From: Myxococcus fulvus
GTDB taxonomy: Bacteria; Myxococcota; Myxococcia; Myxococcales; Myxococcaceae
Direction of reading: 5' to 3'
NCBI RefSeq assembly: GCF_900111765.1
Contig: NZ_FOIB01000001.1
Span: forward strand, 806,001 to 870,000
Length of the DNA: 64,000 bases
The notes below the pieces were generated by a model that made no database searches, was not told the DNA's origin, and was given only the letters and a program-made list of their open reading frames with translations. Positions 61,727 to 64,000 of the stretch are shown here, piece after piece. The position numbers and the translations under genes are program-made. The stretch's first letter is position 1. Each line of letters starts with the position of its first letter.

Positions 61727-62124
61727 CGCCTCCTTGGCAGGGACCGCGACGCGGGAGGCGGGGGCGGAAACCCAGACATCACCCGCGGGCGGCGCGCCGA
61801 AGCTCGCTTGTCTGCTCTATGTGTCTCGTTGCCCTTCCTCCGAGACAGCCCGCTGTGTCTCAATTCTGCGGGGACTCAGGAATGCCGCGGAGGCTGATGT
61901 TCGGGCTTTGCATGCGGGTGATGGTGATACATGGTGTATGGTGTTGCGGCGCCACACCAGGCAGGGAAGCCCACGGTCGGTGCAGATTGAAGGATGGCGG
62001 ACGCCTCGTTCATTCTGGTTGATGTGTTTCTTCTGGTTTGACAGACATTCATTGCTTCTCAGCGATTTCTCCGGGATTTATCGCGTGCTGGCGCGTCGAC
62101 GGGGCGTGCACGGTGAGGAATGTC
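61727..62124. other. 398-bp intergenic region between ureD and the EF-Tu-like gene
   Basis: Divergent gap. It is AT-richer than the window average, especially about 61830-62090. It contains ATGGTG three times in 24 bp (about 61919-61942) and an exact TTGACA at 62038-62043, but no convincing -10 box 16-18 bp later. I see no small gene with a ribosome site. Likely holds the promoters of both neighbours. Confidence 0.45.
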
Positions 62125-63315
62125 ATGAGTGCTCAGGTGGAAGTCGAACAGCCCAAGCCCCGGGTGCATCTCGGCGTGCTGGGCCACGAGGGCCACGGCA
62201 AGTCGACCCTGGCGGCGGCCATCACGAAGGTGCTGGCGCGGTCGAGTGAGACCCGGACCTTGTCACCGACGGGGTCGGGCACGCTCAGACAGACGCGCGC
62301 TCGAGGAATCTCCCTCTCGATGATGTACGTGGAATGTCAGACGTCGCATCGGTGCTACTCACACGTCGTCCCTCCCTCGCACGTGGACTGCGTGAAAGGG
62401 CTGATGACGGGCTCGGCGCCGATGGACGGGGCCATCCTGGTCGTCTCCGCGGACGAGGGCCCCATGCCACAGACGCGCGACTGCATCCGCCTGGCGCGCG
62501 AGGCGGGCATCCGGTCCATCGTGGTCTTCCTGAACAAGTGGCGCCTGATGGACGACCCGGAGATTCGCGAGCTCGTGGAACACGAGGTCAGGACGCTGCT
62601 GAAGTCGTATGACTTTCCGGGCGATGAGACACCCATCGTCACCGGCTCCGCGCTGAGGGCGCTGGGGGGCGACACGGGGGCGTGGGGGGAGCCGGCCATC
62701 CGGCGCCTGCTGGAGGTGGTGGACCGCCACATCACGACGCCCCGGTGCGTGACGCGCGAGCCGCTCCTGATGCCGGTGCAGGGCGTGCGCTTCATCATCA
62801 ACCAAGGCACGGTGGTGGGGGGACGCGTGGAGCGCGGCACGCTCCACCTCCACGAGGAGGTGGAGGTGGTGGGGCTGGGGCCGACGCTGAGGACGGTGGT
62901 GACGCGCATCGAGCAGTTCCACAAGCCCCTGGATGAGGGCCGGGTGGGCGACAAGGTCGACGTGCAGGTCCGCGGCCTGGAGGGCTGGAACCTGAAGCGT
63001 GGGCAGGTGCTGGCCCGGCCCGGCAGCATCCGAGCGCACCAGCGGTTCATCGCCCGGGTCTATCTGCTGACGAGGGCGGATGGTGGGCGCCACGGCGTGT
63101 TGCTCGACGATGACTGCCTGCGCTTCTGCTTCCATGGGACGGACATGATGGGGACGGTGAGGTTGCTGGAGGGAGAGCGACTGGGGAACCCGGGCGACAC
63201 CCTGCTGCTGCTGGTGGAACTCACCGACCCCGTCGCGCTGGAGGAGACGCTGCGCTTCGAGGTGCGCGAGGGCGGCCGCACCGTGGGCGTCGGCATCGTC
63301 ACGAAGGTCCTCTGA
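62125..63315 (+). CDS. EF-Tu paralogue with degenerate GTP-binding motifs
   Basis: A 396-residue protein collinear with EF-Tu over all three domains (RGQVLARPGSI in domain II/III, end LRFEVREGGRTVGVGIVTKVL). G motifs are altered. G1 is GHEGHGKS in place of GHVDHGKT/S. G2 is RARGISLSM in place of RERGITI. G3 has PPSHVDC where DCPGHADY is expected, so the DxxG is lost though His stays. G4 is NKWR rather than NKxD, losing the guanine-specific Asp; G5 GSALRALGG is intact. It probably cannot work as ordinary EF-Tu. GAGG lies 7 nt before ATG 62125. A second paralogue follows at 63745. Not a typical tuf gene: no rpsJ, str or tRNA neighbours. Confidence 0.85.
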   Translation: MSAQVEVEQPKPRVHLGVLGHEGHGKSTLAAAITKVLARSSETRTLSPTGSGTLRQTRARGISLSMMYVECQTSHRCYSHVVPPSHVDCVKGLMTGSAPMDGAILVVSADEGPMPQTRDCIRLAREAGIRSIVVFLNKWRLMDDPEIRELVEHEVRTLLKSYDFPGDETPIVTGSALRALGGDTGAWGEPAIRRLLEVVDRHITTPRCVTREPLLMPVQGVRFIINQGTVVGGRVERGTLHLHEEVEVVGLGPTLRTVVTRIEQFHKPLDEGRVGDKVDVQVRGLEGWNLKRGQVLARPGSIRAHQRFIARVYLLTRADGGRHGVLLDDDCLRFCFHGTDMMGTVRLLEGERLGNPGDTLLLLVELTDPVALEETLRFEVREGGRTVGVGIVTKVL

Positions 63316-63744
63316 GCCGCACTCCGCGGTCGATTCCTGCTCCCGAGCTCCTGGGCCCCGTGGAGGCCCGGGTGGAGAGGTCTGTCTTGTCGTCATGGGC
63401 CCGTCGCGGGTCTGAACGATGACGTGCTCGCGGGGGCGGCGGTCCTCGAGTCGCGCGGCGTCTGTTTTCGGGTCTGTTGTTGGAGTGAGCGCGGCAATGG
63501 AGGAGTGTCATGTCTGGGCTGACCCAGGCGCTCGACAGGGCCATCCCGGCCTGGGACCTGTGACGAGACTCCCCGGCACCAGGGCCTGTTCAGTGCTGGT
63601 GAGAGGAATTGAGGGATGGGCGACCGTGAGGTCGTCGGGGTTGAAAGGGATTGAGGGCGTGCACAGGAATGGGCGGCCTCCCGGTGGTTCTCCCCGGGAG
63701 TTGCGCCGGCTCGGGTCGCCGGCCTGGTTGTGGTGAGGGATTTC
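63316..63744 (+). other. 429-bp gap between the two EF-Tu-like genes, with a possible short ORF
   Basis: No gene is firmly supported. A 17-codon ORF (63510-63563, MSGLTQALDRAIPAWDL) has GGAGGAG with 4 nt spacing, a plausible leader peptide or decayed remnant. A weak GGGCC/GGCCC hairpin lies near 63353-63372. The second EF-Tu-like start is preceded by TGGTGAGGGATTTC. Otherwise I see nothing in it. Confidence 0.4.
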
Positions 63745-64000
63745 ATGGATGCTCAGGCGAAAATCACAGACAGCAAGCCCAACGTGAACATCGGTATGTT
63801 GGGACACGAGGGCCATGGGAAGACGCTGTTGACGGCGGCCATCACCCAGGTGTTGGCGAAGCGAGGAGGCGCCGAGCGCTGCTCGTATGAGGCGTTGCAG
63901 GCGGTGGGGCAGCGCATCGAGCGGGGAATCTTCCTCTCGACGACGCAGGTGGAGTACCAGACGGTGAATCGCCGGTACGCGCACGTCGACCATCCCGGGC
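63745..64000 (+). CDS. EF-Tu paralogue, N-terminal part (runs off right edge)
   Basis: The frame is open from ATG 63745 to the edge (85 codons). [42 protein letters not shown] is EF-Tu-like; G1 is GHEGHGKT. The switch I motif is [16 protein letters not shown], and the G3 motif starts intact with HVDHPG, unlike the upstream copy. GAGGGA lies 6 nt before the ATG. It is therefore a less degenerate second copy. The C-terminal domains and NKxD are outside the window. Confidence 0.82.
   Translation, partial: MDAQAKITDSKPNVNIGMLGHEGHGKTLLTAAITQVLAKRGGAERCSYEALQAVGQRIERGIFLSTTQVEYQTVNRRYAHVDHPG

Noticed and set aside
62038..62070. TTGACA promoter -35 for the EF-Tu-like gene
   Set aside because: No acceptable -10 at 16-18 bp, so not reported as a promoter.

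Overview
The window looks like chromosome of a Myxococcota species close to Myxococcus, Pyxidicoccus or Corallococcus. The evidence is a GC content of roughly 70% by eye, strong GC bias at third codon positions, many lipoproteins and large secreted proteins, an Imm11-family immunity remnant, an ExbBD/TonB cluster whose receptor carries an extra TonB domain, and multi-sensor histidine kinases. I see no rRNA, tRNA, CRISPR array, transposase or phage module. About 56 protein-coding loci are supported. Two run off the edges: a collagenase on the left and an EF-Tu-like GTPase on the right.

Left part (1-16 kb): tandem M9 collagenase paralogues with matching upstream DNA, divergent from a PAS-AraC regulator. 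Then a membrane protein, a divergent pair of exported proteins, and a five-gene operon of TadE/TadG-like pseudopilins with no assembly ATPase nearby. A PAS/GAF hybrid-type kinase overlaps a receiver-kinase partner by 4 bp.

Middle (16-40 kb): an FRG-domain protein with a single-domain response regulator, a TPR lipoprotein, and a secreted astacin-like protease with PPC domains behind a sigma-54-type promoter and a large dyad. Next come an MFS and an AEC transporter, a nucleotidyltransferase-fold protein and several small proteins. At 28.9-38.3 kb lies the most unusual block: an alpha-2-macroglobulin split into two overlapping membrane-anchored genes without a thioester, a trypsin-like protease with an N-terminal EAD1-type domain, and an 857-residue membrane/coiled-coil protein.

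Right part (40-64 kb): a short-chain dehydrogenase, then exbB-exbD-tonB, a TonB-dependent receptor with an N-terminal TonB domain, a lipoprotein and a caspase-fold protein fused to outer-surface repeats, all tightly packed. After these come hydrolases, an orphan GspG pseudopilin, a Kelch-repeat lipoprotein, a SUKH-like/LRR protein, an alkaline ceramidase homologue and a compact urease operon (ureD, fused ureAB, ureC, ureF, ureG; no ureE). Tandem EF-Tu paralogues close the window; the first has degenerate G motifs.

Functional themes are extracellular proteolysis, envelope-anchored protease/inhibitor machinery, TonB-energised uptake or signalling, and two-component sensing. Functions are assigned from motifs read by eye; no database search was run.
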